A DNA stretch of 5,721 nt from NCBI GenBank assembly GCA_019510535.1, contig JAEKKE010000251.1, positions 1-5,721 on the forward strand. Reading direction: 5' to 3'. Of this stretch, positions 5,666 through 5,721 are shown one piece after another; position 1 is the stretch's first letter; the number at the start of each line of letters is the position of its first letter. The position numbers were made by a program, and so were the translations under genes. Under the pieces are notes generated by a model. The model made no database searches. It saw only the letters and a program-made list of their open reading frames with translations, and was not told the DNA's origin. This stretch comes from Acidobacteriota bacterium. Lineage in GTDB: Bacteria; Acidobacteriota; Terriglobia; Terriglobales; Acidobacteriaceae.

Positions 5666-5721
5666 TTAGAAGACGATCTTGGCTCCAAGCTGCATGATCC
5701 GCTTGTCGCGATAGTTAGTGA
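5666..5721 (-). CDS. C-terminal end of a probable outer-membrane beta-barrel protein (TonB-dependent/Oar-like), partial
   Basis: Only the last 17 residues are inside the window: TNYRDKRIMQLGAKIVF, then TAA at 5666-5668. Alternating hydrophobic residues and a terminal Phe fit the C-terminal strand signal recognised by the Bam machinery. R-I-M-Q-[LF]-x-x-K-[IL]-x-F endings are typical of the large TonB-dependent, carboxypeptidase-regulatory-domain receptors common in Acidobacteriota (recalled family pattern). The rest lies beyond the right edge. A hairpin terminator follows. A different outer-membrane barrel cannot be excluded from so short a tail. Confidence 0.55.
   Translation of the reverse strand, partial: TNYRDKRIMQLGAKIVF

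Overview
The window most resembles a chromosomal stretch of an Acidobacteriota soil bacterium of the Terriglobia type (Terriglobus, Granulicella, Edaphobacter and relatives). This is an inference from the look of the proteins: the MetK sequence, a secreted GH105 pectin-debris hydrolase, and the C-terminal tail of an outer-membrane beta-barrel ending RIMQLGAKIVF. No rRNA, tRNA, CRISPR array, transposase or phage gene was seen.

Layout. From the left edge to 1087, plus strand: the body of a RecF/SMC-like predicted ATPase (COG4637 type). Its 5' end lies outside the window and its reading frame is broken near 465-470, exactly at a small GC-rich inverted repeat. Everything to the right is on the minus strand. 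First, at 1185-2468, comes a polytopic inner-membrane protein of unknown function, possibly a GT-C-like glycosyltransferase. A 406-base gap upstream of it carries several inverted repeats, a strong hairpin terminator and a possible gene-end remnant. Then comes a secreted GH105 unsaturated rhamnogalacturonyl hydrolase (2875-3951). Its 334-base upstream region holds a perfect GTTAGCGCTAAC palindrome of the kind bound by LacI-family sugar regulators. Next is metK, S-adenosylmethionine synthetase (4286-5482), which uses a TTG start behind a clear GGAGG ribosome-binding site. Last are the final 17 codons of a probable outer-membrane beta-barrel (TonB-dependent, Oar-like) protein running in from the right edge (5666-5721).

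How the genes relate. They look like independent transcription units rather than one operon. Hairpin terminators follow the beta-barrel gene (5620-5641), metK (4237-4262) and the GH105 gene (2707-2729). metK and the GH105 gene each have a plausible promoter of their own. The GH105 enzyme would trim unsaturated pectin oligosaccharides outside the cytoplasm and is probably induced by a sugar through a LacI-type repressor encoded elsewhere. metK is housekeeping. The membrane protein and the ATPase end towards each other.

I saw no convincing new multi-gene system. The points most worth a second look are the hairpin-associated frameshift in the ATPase, the LacI-type operator, the dyad-rich leader of the membrane-protein gene and the coding-like remnant downstream of the GH105 gene.
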